NCBI GenBank assembly: GCA_020186115.1
Contig: WSYJ01000164.1
Location: 186,001-250,000, forward strand
Source: Histomonas meleagridis
Taxonomy: Eukaryota > Parabasalia > Tritrichomonadida > Dientamoebidae
DNA: 64,000 bases
Direction: 5' to 3'
Positions within the stretch are counted from its first letter, which is position 1; each line of letters begins with the position of its first letter. Shown one piece after another: positions 10,601 to 20,180 of the stretch. The position numbers and the translations under genes were made by a program. A model generated the notes under the pieces. That model searched no databases and was not told the DNA's origin. It was given only the letters and a program-made list of their open reading frames with translations.

Positions 10601-11555
10601 TAATTATTTTGTTTAATTCTTCAATTTCATTACTATTCGAAGTTTCATTAATTTGTTTCTCCATTTCATTTATTTTTATGTTTTTTTCATTTAATTCCGT
10701 TTCGATTTGTTTTTTGAGATTTTCAATTTCGTTGTCTTTTTCATTACTAAGTTCTTCAAGTGCGTTCATAAGTTCATTATTTTGTTGATTTAGGTCTGTG
10801 ATTATGTTTTCTTTTTGCATTAAAATTTCTTCGTTTTTCTGATTAAGTTCTTCGATTTCTTTTGTATTTGATTCTCGAAGAGATGTAACTTCTTTTTTTA
10901 ATAATTTAACAGCTTTAGCAAATTCTTTGTTCCGCGTTTTGTATTGTTTAAGATTTTCTTCTAGTTGAGCTTTAGTTGTTGTTAAATTGGAAATTTCAAT
11001 TTCACTTTTTGTTTTTGATTCGATAAGATTTTGGTTGGTTTCTTGAATTACTTTATTTGTGGATTCAAGTTCTTTGATTTTTTGCAAGCGTTGCTTGCTT
11101 TGTTCTTTGAGATTGAAAATTGTATTTTCGGAATTTGTTTTTTCATTAATTAATTGTTGAACCATTTCTTCAAGTGAACTGCTTTTCCCTGTTAATTCTT
11201 CTATTTTATTTTTTTGGATTTCTTCTGTCTTTATTGTAGATTTAATCTTGCGAAGCAAATCGCGTTTATCTTTTGTTAGCTGCGCAATAGCTTCTGTGTT
11301 TTTGCTTTCTTTTTCTTTTATTTCTGCTAAATTATTTTTTAGGGGCTGTATTTCATTTTGGTACTTTGAATTTTCTAATTTTAATTTTTCATTTGTGTTA
11401 AAAATAGAAATACATATTTCCCGTAATTTTTCAATCTCTGAAGTTTCCTTGATATCTTCGATTGATATATCTTGAGACATCTTTTGGTTGCTGAAACCGT
11501 TTATTTTGCCATAAACAAAAATCGGCGCTGCATCTTCATTTTTAATTTGAGACAT
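7632..11555 (-). CDS. GRIP-domain golgin (giant coiled-coil Golgi tether)
   Basis: The first ATG is at 11553-11555, giving 1307 residues. Almost the whole protein is Glu/Lys/Asn/Gln-rich coiled coil. The last 65 residues carry a GRIP-like domain: EYLKSTLLQFF, then RNELLPLILELVGC and a helix RQWERS. In known golgins the conserved Tyr at this position and following hydrophobics bind Arl1-GTP at the trans-Golgi. Residues about 550-895 consist of alternating near-identical 39- and 42-residue coiled-coil repeats (NELEKLI..KDEIIK.L.ENNE.LS). The protein would tether transport vesicles together with the Rab proteins also encoded here. The antisense frames over the repeat region are shadows. The golgin call depends mainly on the C-terminal GRIP match. 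Confidence 0.8.
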   Translation of the reverse strand: MSQIKNEDAAPIFVYGKINGFSNQKMSQDISIEDIKETSEIEKLREICISIFNTNEKLKLENSKYQNEIQPLKNNLAEIKEKESKNTEAIAQLTKDKRDLLRKIKSTIKTEEIQKNKIEELTGKSSSLEEMVQQLINEKTNSENTIFNLKEQSKQRLQKIKELESTNKVIQETNQNLIESKTKSEIEISNLTTTKAQLEENLKQYKTRNKEFAKAVKLLKKEVTSLRESNTKEIEELNQKNEEILMQKENIITDLNQQNNELMNALEELSNEKDNEIENLKKQIETELNEKNIKINEMEKQINETSNSNEIEELNKIINEKDEKIKQISEEIKIIKTKNEELENELQNDKKEKGIKELNNAKIELENTLKLCKIENDELKIKNNELIKRIDENEKQIIELSNEKQKQFEIENNLKQKIEEFERKNNELSTITKDNNEMEISFNNQIKEKEEIINSLKENNENLSTKYKEIEEQISITSQKNNELNKLVNDKEEIIKALQEDNENISSKQNEIEKQFAQKTKELEKITNDIKEIQNQLKEEIQKNNELEKSIQQKDEIIKTLSENDQRISSFTQKNSELEKLIQQKDEIIKSLSENDQQISTATQKINELEKLIHEKDEIIKTLKENNENLSTKSTEITEQQQSISQKNKELENLIHEKDEAIKSLTENNEQLSSKIEEQISSESQKNKELENLIHEKDEIIKMLKENNENLSTKSTEITEQQQSIAQKNNELEKSIQQKDETIKSLTENNEQLSSKIEEQISSATQKINELEKLIREKEENIKTLKENNENLSTKSTEISEQQLSITQKNNELEKLIQQKDEIIKSLTENNEQLSSKIEEQISSASQKINELEKLIHEKDEIIKMLKENNENLSTKSTEITEQQISITQKNKELEDANTKLTHELSELNAKFNQNEETIKLLTEQIKAKEELVQTHLNAKEELLQMNSNLSKAVKEREEVLQSLMSENNELTIRSQENEEKLQKIQNENKNLINNFKSKISHLSNTFKIFETISTKLLNNNEILQQLETKFKTTITNKVNSYNSLKTKFNEQQNEVQHLNEQIENLQNENKETKLKLETEIQQNQIIAQENETIIHKKEKTIVKLKTLLQRSVNSDQRNQQQIDAMLSEIENYRNMINDYSNKEMKTDVDHVIYMENRVKELEDQINNSKPSLELVEKNNKLQSMLAKSNKLYSELLQKVQSKKDLKLVKGEEITIEQEKKEIVQQQQKKKIVKNKKNKKEEDLSLTKEYLKSTLLQFFIQDDAKRNELLPLILELVGCNAQQIEAAKRQWERSNQLMQRTTGFFGF
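8870..9910 (-). repeat. Tandem coding repeats within the golgin
   Basis: About 1 kb of DNA is built from alternating units of 117 and 126 bp encoding two coiled-coil modules (NNEQLSSKIEEQ type and NENLSTKSTEITEQ type). DNA similarity between units is high, including synonymous positions. This points to recent expansion by unequal exchange. Confidence 0.85.
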
Positions 11556-11788
11556 CAACAAATTTGGTAATATTTAATATTACGTCAACGAACAGTCTTG
11601 GGCTGTCTTAAAAAAAAATATAAAAATCTTTCATAACTCATTTCGATATGAAATCAAATGTTTGCTAATTATTTATACATTAAAAATTTAGTACGCAAGA
11701 AGGAGATATAAGTAGTAAAAAAATTTTTTCTAACTAGAACGGCATTTATTTGAAACATCATGGGAAATGGTGAAAAATACAAAAGATT

Positions 11789-12748
11789 TTATTGGAACTG
11801 CTCGATTTTGGGAAGGCTTATCTTGCTTACATAAAATAGTTCTGGGAGAGAATACTTTTGGAAAACAGCTCTATATTTAGAATCTTTTTTGCGGTTGAAT
11901 GTTTTGATAATTTTTGAAATCATTGGTAATAATTGAGCCATACAATATCCGGTATTTCTTTCCATTGTATGATTCCACTGATTAGAACCATTTTCTATAA
12001 ACATTGCTATGCAAAGAACTGCTGCGGCTCTCTTTGATGGACATGAACCAATGAATCTTTGACTAAGTAATAAAACTTCATTTATAAAATGCGCTATCAT
12101 TGAAAGCCTAACTGTGGTATTAGCATATCTTAAGAATGCTTTTAAAAAGATAGATGAATGAATTACGTTAACATTAAAATCAAGGGATTGAAGGATTTGG
12201 AATTCCATTCTATTCATATCATCCGAACTAAATGCATCTCCAGACAAGTATACAAAATCATCATTTACAGGTGTTTGCATTTCTTCATTCTTAGATGCAA
12301 TTAAGAGTGAAGTGCATAAAATTAATGCTAAGTCTGACTCTTTAACTTTGTTCTTTGAAAGATAAAGATCAAATATTGTAACAGCAGAATATAAAGTATC
12401 AGTATGCATTTCCATTTCTTTGTGAATTCCGATTAAGAAATCAATAAGAACTTTACGTGTTTTTGGCTTAAAGTTCAAATTTTTCATATAATGCTTTGGA
12501 GGTTGCCTATCCATTTCATGTTTACGATATGAATCATATATTTCAAGTACAAAATCATAAGCATCTTGCATGTTGCTTGGCTTACCAATTCGTCTTGGAT
12601 TAAATTTAATTTTTCTTGTTGATCTGCGGCGTCTTGTAGTAACCTTTCCATTTTGATCTAGAATATTCTTCTTTGACTTAACATCAGAAAGCATCTGTGT
12701 ATTTCCTTGTTTAGGCTTAGTGAATGTTATACTTGAAGAAGCAAACAT
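11789..12748 (-). CDS. B-type mitotic cyclin
   Basis: This 319-residue protein starts at ATG 12746-12748. Residues about 70-290 form two cyclin folds. The first has the diagnostic RKVLIDFLIGIH (equivalent of the MRAILVDWL helix), YSAVTIFDLYLS, LALILCTSLLIASKNEE and MEFQILQSLDFNV. The second has FLKAFLRYAN and CPSKRAAAVLCIAMFIENG. The basic N-terminus (RRRRSTRKIKFNPRR) could be a nuclear signal; I see no clear RxxL destruction box. It would activate a cyclin-dependent kinase at mitosis. It lies head-to-head with the Rab gene at 13101 across 352 bp containing three ACGTT motifs. Confidence 0.85.
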   Translation of the reverse strand: MFASSSITFTKPKQGNTQMLSDVKSKKNILDQNGKVTTRRRRSTRKIKFNPRRIGKPSNMQDAYDFVLEIYDSYRKHEMDRQPPKHYMKNLNFKPKTRKVLIDFLIGIHKEMEMHTDTLYSAVTIFDLYLSKNKVKESDLALILCTSLLIASKNEEMQTPVNDDFVYLSGDAFSSDDMNRMEFQILQSLDFNVNVIHSSIFLKAFLRYANTTVRLSMIAHFINEVLLLSQRFIGSCPSKRAAAVLCIAMFIENGSNQWNHTMERNTGYCMAQLLPMISKIIKTFNRKKDSKYRAVFQKYSLPELFYVSKISLPKIEQFQ

Positions 12749-12801
12749 AAAACTAAATCTTTAACGTCATTTATTTCCCATCTGAAAAAAATGTGTACAG
12801 T

Positions 12802-12831
12802 ACGTTAAAAGACGTTAAAGTTTCAACGTTT
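12802..12831. promoter_or_regulatory. Triple ACGTT motif upstream of the cyclin gene
   Basis: ACGTTAAAA at 12802, ACGTTAAAG at 12812 and CAACGTTT at 12824 lie 54-83 bases upstream of the cyclin start on the minus strand. The first two are spaced exactly 10 bp, one helical turn. Myb-type binding is inferred from the core only. Confidence 0.45.
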
Positions 12832-13100
12832 CAAGCTGAAACTTCCTTTGTCCATACTTGAAAATAGATCAATATCTCAACCAATATTTTCCAAAATAAT
12901 TTTTCTTAAGACAAAAACAGAACAAAAAGTCAAGTTTTAATTTATATTTTTATTTAAATGATGAAAAAAATGAAATTTTTATGCTTGCATAAAATTTGAG
13001 CTGATCTTTAAAAAGTAACAACTTTTCCATAGAAATTCAATTCGATTTTTTACTGCTGTTGGAAACTTCAGTTTGAATCAAAACCAATGAAAAGTGACAC

Positions 13101-13691
13101 ATGAGCAAACTCGCAAGTAATATCAAAGAATCCAAATTAGTTCTCCTTGGTTCTTCAACTGTTGGGAAGTCTTCTATCGCTGTTAGATTAACAAGAGAAA
13201 TGTTCCTTGAAAATAGTACCGCAACAATCGGTGCATCTTTTATGTCAAAAACATTTGAGGTTAATGGAATACAAGTAAAATTACAGATCTGGGATACAGG
13301 CGGAGCCGAAAGATATCGTGCAATGGCACCAATGTACTTTCATGATGCGAATGCAGCTATCATTATTTATGATGTTTGTTCTAAAAACACATTTGAAGAT
13401 GTTAGCTCATGGCTAAAAGAGTTACGTGAAAAAGGTCCTAATGATATTTATATAGGATTAGCGGGAAATAAAATTGATCTTGCTGATCGTCGAATTGTTT
13501 CTACAAATGAAGGACAGGAATATGCGCGAGCTAATGGTATTCATGTATTCAAAGAAGTATCAGCATTGACTGGAGAAAATGTAAATTCTTTATTTTCCAG
13601 TATAGCAGAATTACTTTCAAAAGGACAACCTTTCCGAAGACCAAGTGTTGATATTACAATATGTGAAGAAAAAAGAAAACAATGTTGTTAA
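13101..13691 (+). CDS. Rab5/Rab22-like small GTPase with altered switch II
   Basis: A 196-residue Rab starts at ATG 13101. The P-loop is GSSTVGKS (17-24), the effector region ATIGASFMSK is Rab5/22-like, and NKID is the guanine-specificity motif. The C-terminus ends QCC for double geranylgeranylation. The DxxGQ motif is unusual: WDTGGAER at 64-71 has Ala in place of the catalytic Gln and Gly in place of the usual Ala. In Ras-family proteins loss of this Gln slows GTP hydrolysis, so this Rab may be long-lived in the GTP form. It probably acts in early endocytic traffic. Confidence 0.85.
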   Translation: MSKLASNIKESKLVLLGSSTVGKSSIAVRLTREMFLENSTATIGASFMSKTFEVNGIQVKLQIWDTGGAERYRAMAPMYFHDANAAIIIYDVCSKNTFEDVSSWLKELREKGPNDIYIGLAGNKIDLADRRIVSTNEGQEYARANGIHVFKEVSALTGENVNSLFSSIAELLSKGQPFRRPSVDITICEEKRKQCC

Positions 13692-13903
13692 TTTGCGATA
13701 TTTTAAATGTTTACATAAAAAACTATCTAGATATTAGATGATTTTTCCTCTTTTTTTCAAGATGTGAGTAAGATTTCATGTGATAATGTATTATAATTTA
13801 GTCTTATTTTCAATTTTCTATTAATTTTTCTTGTGCATATTTCTGATGACACTTTTACATAAACATTTCCCATATTCAAATACGTTTAAAATTTATTTTT
13901 GTA

Positions 13904-16231
13904 ATGGAACAAAAATTCACATCGGAAGAAATCAATTCAGCATTATACTCAAACAACTTTGATGATCAAATCCAATTCATTGAGACACTTGAAGAATATC
14001 TTTTGAAGACCGAAGGTTCTATGAATGAATCCGACTTTAAATCATCTCTTCAAGTTCTATCCAAATACCTTCAAAGTGAAAATAAAAACCTAATTCAACG
14101 GTCGCTCAAAATTATATGTGTTCTTTATAGTTATTCAGATGGCCCATTATATCAGGAGCAAATATCAACTATTTTATCAAACATATTTCAATGTCTTAAT
14201 GATCCTAAACAAAACATTCGCGAGCTTGCATCCCGTACAATTGGAATTTTATTTACTGATCATCCATTACAACCATTCCTTCAACTTGTTGCTGAGAAAT
14301 CCAACGGATTTAATGCCAATGGAAAACTCGAAATTATACAAATAGTAAAAAGTCACATTGACAAAATTACAGAACCCGAGTGGAGTCTTATTGATGTTTT
14401 TATCATTCAATGCCTTGATGAAAAAAGTCATATTTTAAAGGACAAAATGCAAGAAATCATAAAAAACAATCTCTTTATTAATTCTCTTGCTTCCAATAAG
14501 AGCAGATTCACATTATCACAAAGAAAAATTGTTGACAATCTCCTTGAGAAATCTTCTTCAAAGTCTAACGAAGAGTCTAAAGAACCAAAAGTTGATGAAA
14601 CAGAGGAGAAGAAGCCTTCCAAACCTATTCAGTGTAATTATATTGTGAATACATCTGCATTTTCTCGCAAAACCAGACAATCTGAGCTCAAGGCCGATGA
14701 CGGCTTTCGTTTGTTAACTGATGTATTGACGTTTCGCGCATTTTCTCATCAATTGTCACTTGACATCCGAGACGTGTTTGATGATAATGTATCATACTTA
14801 CTCCTTTCTAACCAGAGTGCTCAAAGATTATCTGCTGTTTCGATTTTAGGAGATATATTTGAAAGTAAGCCAAACAATTTTATTAATTCTGTTGATATTG
14901 TAATTCGTTGGTGTTGTATACAATTCATTGGAAGACACCTAAGTGTTTCACAGGCGTCATTACTACTTTTATTGAATAATCTTAGAAAATGTGATAAACT
15001 TTTAACAACAAAAGAAGTATTTATCATTACTCCAATAATTTTATGGTGCATTGCGACACAAAGTGATGCATTTACTGAGCTTCTTCATGAAATAAAGAGA
15101 AATAGTTCTGAAGAAGATTATTCTGAAGCACTTCTTGAATCGATAAAACTTGAACATAATGCAATAATATCAACAATATTTGAAGAGCTGAAAGAACTTT
15201 CAGATATCAGTAAAATCAAAACAAAACTTCAAGAATTGTCAAAAAGTGACAATTCACTTGTTCAACACGAATCAAAACTTCTTCTCTCAAAATTTTCGCA
15301 AAGGCCTTCAAATTTGAGTCACGCCGATCCCATAACGGTTCTCCAAGAAGAAATTCTTCACATTAAAACTAATCCAAATGATTCAGATGAAGCTCGTAGT
15401 ATTTTTGACTTTATCTATGCTGAGTTCGAAGGTTTTCCGACAGACCCACGACATCTTCGATATCTTTTATATTGTACATATGCTTTTTTATCTGAACCAA
15501 TTTTATCATCCTCTGTCGAAAATGAAGATCTTATCTCATTACTTACACTATTATGTGACTTTTCTCTTCAATGTCCAGTTGAATTTACTGATGCACTCAA
15601 TTCAATTGGATTTATATTAGTTTCCATTAGTACCAGTTTACATATGTTTGAATCATTAATTGAGTTTATAGATAATCATATTGAAACAGAAACGCGTCGC
15701 TCATTTTCGTTCCAAATGTTTAACATCGGCGTCTCACTTATAGCTGTTAGTCAAACTCCGAATTACTTATCACAACTTCGAATATTTGCGAAGTCAATCA
15801 TCGGACAAAGCACATTACGTAAAGATGACATTAGAGCTATACTTTGCAGGTCATTACTTGCCGAGATTGTTTCATTGGAGCAACAAAAACTTATGGACAT
15901 TGAGCAGTCACATTATCAAGAAGAATTACTTTCATCACTAAATGTTCAACAAAACGAAGTCGACGAAGGTATAGATATTGATAGCGATGAAGAGGAAACA
16001 AATGATTTGGACGACTTCTTGAACATATTAAAGAGATTAACAAAACAAGAAACTAAAAGTAACGCAATAAAAGAATTAATCGCATTCGATGATAGAATGC
16101 CGCAACAAAAAATAGTCGAAATAGTGAAAAGATTGTCGCCAACAATCGGAAGAGAAATTGAAATCGTGAAAGGGAAACAACAAAATTCGAGACCTTCTTC
16201 AAGAGCTTCAATGAATAGAAGTTTCCATTAG
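13904..16231 (+). CDS. XMAP215/CKAP5-like TOG-domain protein (probable)
   Basis: A 775-residue protein begins at ATG 13904. Residues 15-200 form HEAT-like helices. After an acidic/lysine linker, residues about 265-420 resemble the TOG-type arrays of the XMAP215/Dis1 family. Features there are LTFRAFSHQLSLDIRDVF, LLLSNQSAQRLSAVSILGDIF, VIRWCCIQF and TTKEVFIITPIILWC. More HEAT-like helices follow. An acidic patch (DIDSDEEETND) and a short basic Ser/Arg tail close the protein. Family members bind tubulin and promote microtubule growth. It is shorter than animal homologues (about 2000 residues) but near the size of fungal ones. An alternative is an unrelated HEAT-repeat protein. Confidence 0.6.
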   Translation: MEQKFTSEEINSALYSNNFDDQIQFIETLEEYLLKTEGSMNESDFKSSLQVLSKYLQSENKNLIQRSLKIICVLYSYSDGPLYQEQISTILSNIFQCLNDPKQNIRELASRTIGILFTDHPLQPFLQLVAEKSNGFNANGKLEIIQIVKSHIDKITEPEWSLIDVFIIQCLDEKSHILKDKMQEIIKNNLFINSLASNKSRFTLSQRKIVDNLLEKSSSKSNEESKEPKVDETEEKKPSKPIQCNYIVNTSAFSRKTRQSELKADDGFRLLTDVLTFRAFSHQLSLDIRDVFDDNVSYLLLSNQSAQRLSAVSILGDIFESKPNNFINSVDIVIRWCCIQFIGRHLSVSQASLLLLLNNLRKCDKLLTTKEVFIITPIILWCIATQSDAFTELLHEIKRNSSEEDYSEALLESIKLEHNAIISTIFEELKELSDISKIKTKLQELSKSDNSLVQHESKLLLSKFSQRPSNLSHADPITVLQEEILHIKTNPNDSDEARSIFDFIYAEFEGFPTDPRHLRYLLYCTYAFLSEPILSSSVENEDLISLLTLLCDFSLQCPVEFTDALNSIGFILVSISTSLHMFESLIEFIDNHIETETRRSFSFQMFNIGVSLIAVSQTPNYLSQLRIFAKSIIGQSTLRKDDIRAILCRSLLAEIVSLEQQKLMDIEQSHYQEELLSSLNVQQNEVDEGIDIDSDEEETNDLDDFLNILKRLTKQETKSNAIKELIAFDDRMPQQKIVEIVKRLSPTIGREIEIVKGKQQNSRPSSRASMNRSFH

Positions 16232-16727
16232 GATTTAGTGCATTTTTATATGAGTAAAATATATTTTAATGTAAATAAAAATTGATAAATTGTTTATTCG
16301 CTTGTTTTAAGGTGCACATGTTTCATTGTGAATTTATTAGGATAAAATAAAGATGAAAAATGAGGAGTTGAACTAATTTGATAAATCATCAATATATAAT
16401 GATATATATCATTTCATTTAATAAAAGAAAATTGCTTCATTATATATGAAAAATTTAAAAGAATCACAATTTCATAATTAATGATGAATGATTACGTACA
16501 ATCTTAGTTACTATACGAACTTCACAAAAATCATGTAAAACATTTTAACCAATTTCTTATAAGAAGTAACATGTAATTATTTAATTAATCGGAAATACAC
16601 TTTAATATTGAAAAATACATTTGCAAATACAATGCAACAGAAATTTTTAATGTCATGACGACACAAAAAATGTATCACACTCATGTATAAAATTATATAT
16701 TCAAAAACATTAAGTGATTTTATTTAT
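16232..16727. other. Intergenic between convergent genes, no gene seen
   Basis: About 500 bp of AT-rich DNA separates the ends of the TOG-like and Rab genes. I find no frame longer than chance and no RNA-like structure. Confidence 0.6.
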
Positions 16728-17327
16728 TTAACAACAACATTTGGTACTTCCTTTGTAAGAATGAAATTCGGTGTCATTTTGCGTGATTTCGTTTGGGTGT
16801 TCAGCCACTGCTGACATAGATTCTATTGCAAGCGTGGACAAATTTACAAATGCTTCGTTAACAAATTTGTTTTGTAAGGCGCTTGTTTCGTAAAAATTTG
16901 CTGAATATGAAGTTGCAAAATTTAGTCCATCGCCAAAACTGATTTCTCTCTGTGCAGCTAAATCGCTTTTATTTCCAACAACCACGAATTTGTTAATACC
17001 CTGACAACTTAGTATGTCGATCCATTCAGGTAAACTATTAAATGATTCTTTGGATGTTATATCATAAACAAGCATGGCTGACTTGCAATTTCTACAATAA
17101 AGTGGTGATAGAGAACGAAATTCTTCTTGTCCTGCAGTATCCCACGCCTGTATTGTGTATTGTCGATTTCCGTTTTTAAATATATATGTTTTCATGGCAG
17201 TACCAATCGTTGGTCGCTGTTTTGTTTCGACTCTGTTTTCAGTCCACTGTAGAAGTAGCGTGGTTTTTCCTGTGCCTGTATTGCCAAGAAGAACAACTTT
17301 TATTGATTCGCCATTGTCGTCCTCCAT
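16728..17327 (-). CDS. Rab-family small GTPase
   Basis: This 199-residue protein starts at ATG 17325-17327. It has a P-loop GNTGTGKT, effector RPTIGTAMKT, WDTAGQEEF with the catalytic Gln intact, and NKSD. A SAL motif replaces the usual SAK, and the C-terminus is KCCC for prenylation. The subfamily is not clear from the sequence. The Rab would cycle between cytosol and an endomembrane and recruit tethers such as the golgin or Vps18-type proteins. Upstream elements CAACTTTTTGAAC (17347) and TAACGTTTAC (17391) are promoter candidates. Confidence 0.85.
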   Translation of the reverse strand: MEDDNGESIKVVLLGNTGTGKTTLLLQWTENRVETKQRPTIGTAMKTYIFKNGNRQYTIQAWDTAGQEEFRSLSPLYCRNCKSAMLVYDITSKESFNSLPEWIDILSCQGINKFVVVGNKSDLAAQREISFGDGLNFATSYSANFYETSALQNKFVNEAFVNLSTLAIESMSAVAEHPNEITQNDTEFHSYKGSTKCCC

Positions 17328-17813
17328 TTTGAATGCATACTTTTTTCAACTTTTTGAACGAAGCATCGGGGGTTCCAAATAATTACAAGTTAACGTTTAC
17401 CATTTGTAAACTTATCAAAAAAAAATAAAACTCCAAAAAGAGAAAAAAAACATTCTTATAGAGAACAGATTGCATACACAAAAATATAAAAAAATCTATC
17501 CCAACATATAATTCGTGTCGATATAAATTTACATATATAATAAACATATATTAATATTCGAGAAGATTTTGAGAATGTGCTTAATTCAAGTGTATCAAGC
17601 TTTATATTGATTTGTTTTATTGTTGAAATGTTTTTGTATTACCATATATATTGATTGATACTTATTAAATTTTTCAATACTAGACATCCTATAAGATGAA
17701 CGTTAAAGGAGCGTTAGATACATCGGCAAAAATCTCAATTGACTGTTTTATAAATTCTTCTAACAAAAAGTTTTCCTTTTGGCGCGGTTTTTGAGAATGC
17801 ACTAAACGTCCGA
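17328..17813. other. Divergent promoter region
   Basis: This 486-bp gap lies between the Rab (minus) and the SUMO-like-domain gene (plus). It contains CAACTTTTTGAAC at 17347, TAACGTTTAC at 17391 and GAACGTTAAA at about 17699. No coding potential is seen in the rest. Confidence 0.45.
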
Positions 17814-18634
17814 ATGAGTGATAATAAGGACGAACTTGATTTTTGGCTCAACTCCGATGCAGTTAGCGAATCTGAAATAAGCGATGATGGTGACATCCAA
17901 ATATCTTCTTCTTCTGCACAAACACCTGCAAAACCTATCCAAAACCTGATCCAGAAGAACAAATCGAAATTATCCCTCCTCCTAGCAAAGTGGTACCAGA
18001 ACCATATGCTGTTCTTCCCGAAGATCAAGATATGCAATATAATTATGTTGAAAGCAAATTAATCTCTGATGAAAAAAGAAAATTAAATCAGATTGCAATA
18101 GAAGCATCTTTATTAAAGAACGATATAGCTCAGTTACTTAAGGAAACTAATTCTGATTCTGATGTTGAAATTGATTCTTCATTTGAAAAAAAGGAGGGAG
18201 ACAAAATGCTTTTCTTCAAATGTGAAAGCAGAGGCTTCAATACACAATGTATTCTGCATAGTGGAGAAAAATTTATTGACTTATTCAAAAAGGTAATACC
18301 AGAGGAATACCAAGAAGATTATAATGTTGTTATTGATGGCACAGAATATAACCCAGCTAATGTTTTAGAAGAAATCATTGATGACTACTCTCAGGTTTAT
18401 CTTGTAATGGATAAGAAAAGTAGTAAAGGATACCGTAAATTGTCGTTCCTTCTTCCAAAAGGAGATCGTAAAAAGCTTTCTATTGATCCAACTACAACGT
18501 TTAAAGAGGTTCTTACCAAACTTGGTTATCCAAATGCAAAAGCTTATTTCGATGGAGAACCTCTTGATGTCGAACAAAGAATTTGCGACAACGACGAAAT
18601 TGAAGATGAGTACCAAATTGATGTTGTTTTGTAA
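17814..18634 (+). CDS. Tandem SUMO-like domain protein (Rad60/NIP45/Esc2-like), one frameshift
   Basis: The ATG at 17814 opens an acidic Ser-rich N-terminus (DELDFWLNSDAVSESEISDD). The frame has to shift by -1 between about 17890 and 17955 to join the main frame. That frame reads KPDPEEQIEIIPPPSKVVPEPY and continues to 18634. Two ubiquitin/SUMO-like folds follow. The first begins at KMLFFKCESRGF and ends SQVYLVM. The second begins RKLSFLLPKGDRKKL and ends EYQIDVVL. This acidic-plus-two-SLD layout is that of Rad60/NIP45/Esc2 genome-stability proteins. The break may be a 1-bp error in GCAAAACC, or a non-consensus intron (GT at 17890, AG at 17954). Confidence 0.55.
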
Positions 18635-18884
18635 TTACACATTAACAAACTTTTGTTGAAATATCAAATAAAAACGATACTAATCAAAGGTTTCATCTTT
18701 TTAAAAGAGAAGTAATGTGATACACATAACTTACAAAATAATTCCAAAAGGTTAAAATTGAACAATTATAAATTGTTGGGAAAAGAAATAAACGATCATT
18801 TTCAAATCAAAATCATCTGATTTGTATGCAATACAATCGTTGTAAAATTGGTCAAAAATGAAATTTGAATAATTTACATAATTA

Positions 18885-19802
18885 ATGAATTTTGGATTGG
18901 CTCAAAGACCTCCTCGAAAATGCGATACATCTGAAAAAATTCTTATCAATGGTATTTCCCTTTTAAAAATGCTCAAACACGGGAAAGCAGGAATTCCTTT
19001 AGAAGTAATCGGAATCATGTTAGGACACAAAATTGATGAATTTACAATAGAAATTTTTGACGTATTTCCAACACCTCAAATAGCAACAGGAATTAGTGTT
19101 GAAACTACAGATGAAAAATTTCAATATTCTATGATGAGGCTTTTAGAACAAAGTGGTTATAACGATTTAGTTTCAGTAGGTTGGTATCACTCTCACCCTG
19201 GTTTTGATGTTTGGCTTTCAGATGTAGATTGTGCAAATCAAGATTCACAAGAAAAGCTTGACCAAAGAGCCGTTGCCGTTGTTGTTGACCCTGTTTTAAG
19301 TGTTAGAGGGAAAGTTGTCATTGGTGCTTTCCGCAATATTCCTCGAAATCCTCTTGAGCTTCTCAGCAATAAGCCAATCAAAATCCAAGATCCACGCGAA
19401 AAGACGTCCTTTATTGGACATACAGTTACCCCATCCGCTAAAACGCAGAAATGTGGTCTCAATCTCACTTTCTATGAAATGCCAATTGTTTTCAAAATGA
19501 ATGAGCATGAGCAGCATATGCTTCAGTCTCTCCACAGACCAACGTGGTCAACAGGGTTTGAAATCCCATCATTCCAGAAGAACGATAAGAAAAACTTGGA
19601 AATTCTGAAGAATTTGACCGCAACCGCCGAAAACTATAGAAAAAGTATCTTAGAGGAGGCAACAATGAAGAAGTCCGATTACGAGCTCAGACATGTCGGC
19701 AAGGTGGATCCTAAACAATTCATAAAGGAAAACACCAATGCTTTGTCAGCTCAAGAAGCTGCACTTCTTGCACGCTTACATGTTACAAAATCATCTTTTT
19801 AA
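18885..19802 (+). CDS. RPN11: 26S proteasome deubiquitinase subunit Rpn11/PSMD14
   Basis: This 305-residue protein starts at ATG 18885. The MPN+/JAMM metal site is complete: Glu40 in LEVIGIMLG, then HSHPGFDVWLSDVD with His102, His104, Ser112 and Asp115. DPVLSVRGKVVIGAFR is the typical Rpn11 continuation. Rpn11 is the zinc metalloprotease of the proteasome lid that removes ubiquitin chains en bloc during degradation. Length and C-terminal helices fit the family. The CSN5 alternative is less likely from the AFRNIPRNP segment. Confidence 0.95.
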   Translation: MNFGLAQRPPRKCDTSEKILINGISLLKMLKHGKAGIPLEVIGIMLGHKIDEFTIEIFDVFPTPQIATGISVETTDEKFQYSMMRLLEQSGYNDLVSVGWYHSHPGFDVWLSDVDCANQDSQEKLDQRAVAVVVDPVLSVRGKVVIGAFRNIPRNPLELLSNKPIKIQDPREKTSFIGHTVTPSAKTQKCGLNLTFYEMPIVFKMNEHEQHMLQSLHRPTWSTGFEIPSFQKNDKKNLEILKNLTATAENYRKSILEEATMKKSDYELRHVGKVDPKQFIKENTNALSAQEAALLARLHVTKSSF

Positions 19803-20180
19803 ATGAAATATCATTTTTATAATTTGATGATTTTTTTTGTTTATGTGTATATTTATAATGGCTTCATGGTAATGAAAGTCAGAATGAATATTCTCAATAA
19901 ATAAGATAAAAAGCAACATGAAAGATGTTTAACAACAATTTATGAGCATAAATAATGAATTACCCAAAACTAAATGCTAAAAGTATGGAAACAAAACTTG
20001 AGTATTGTTCTTTTATTGACATCAAACATTCAGATCAATTTTAAAAATTAATTAGAAAAAAAAATATAAATCGCATATTTCACACTTTATATATCCATGC
20101 CATTAATTTTTTAGGATAAGTTATACAAACAATATATAAACCAAATTGAAATAATACAAGTAAATATCGAGTTGCACAAT
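19803..20180. other. Intergenic between convergent genes
   Basis: AT-rich DNA with no coding frame or repeat that I can identify. Confidence 0.5.

Noticed and set aside
8818-10788. Plus-strand ORFs rich in Ser/Phe/Cys opposite the golgin
   Set aside because: These are complements of Glu/Lys-rich coiled-coil codons with no independent support.
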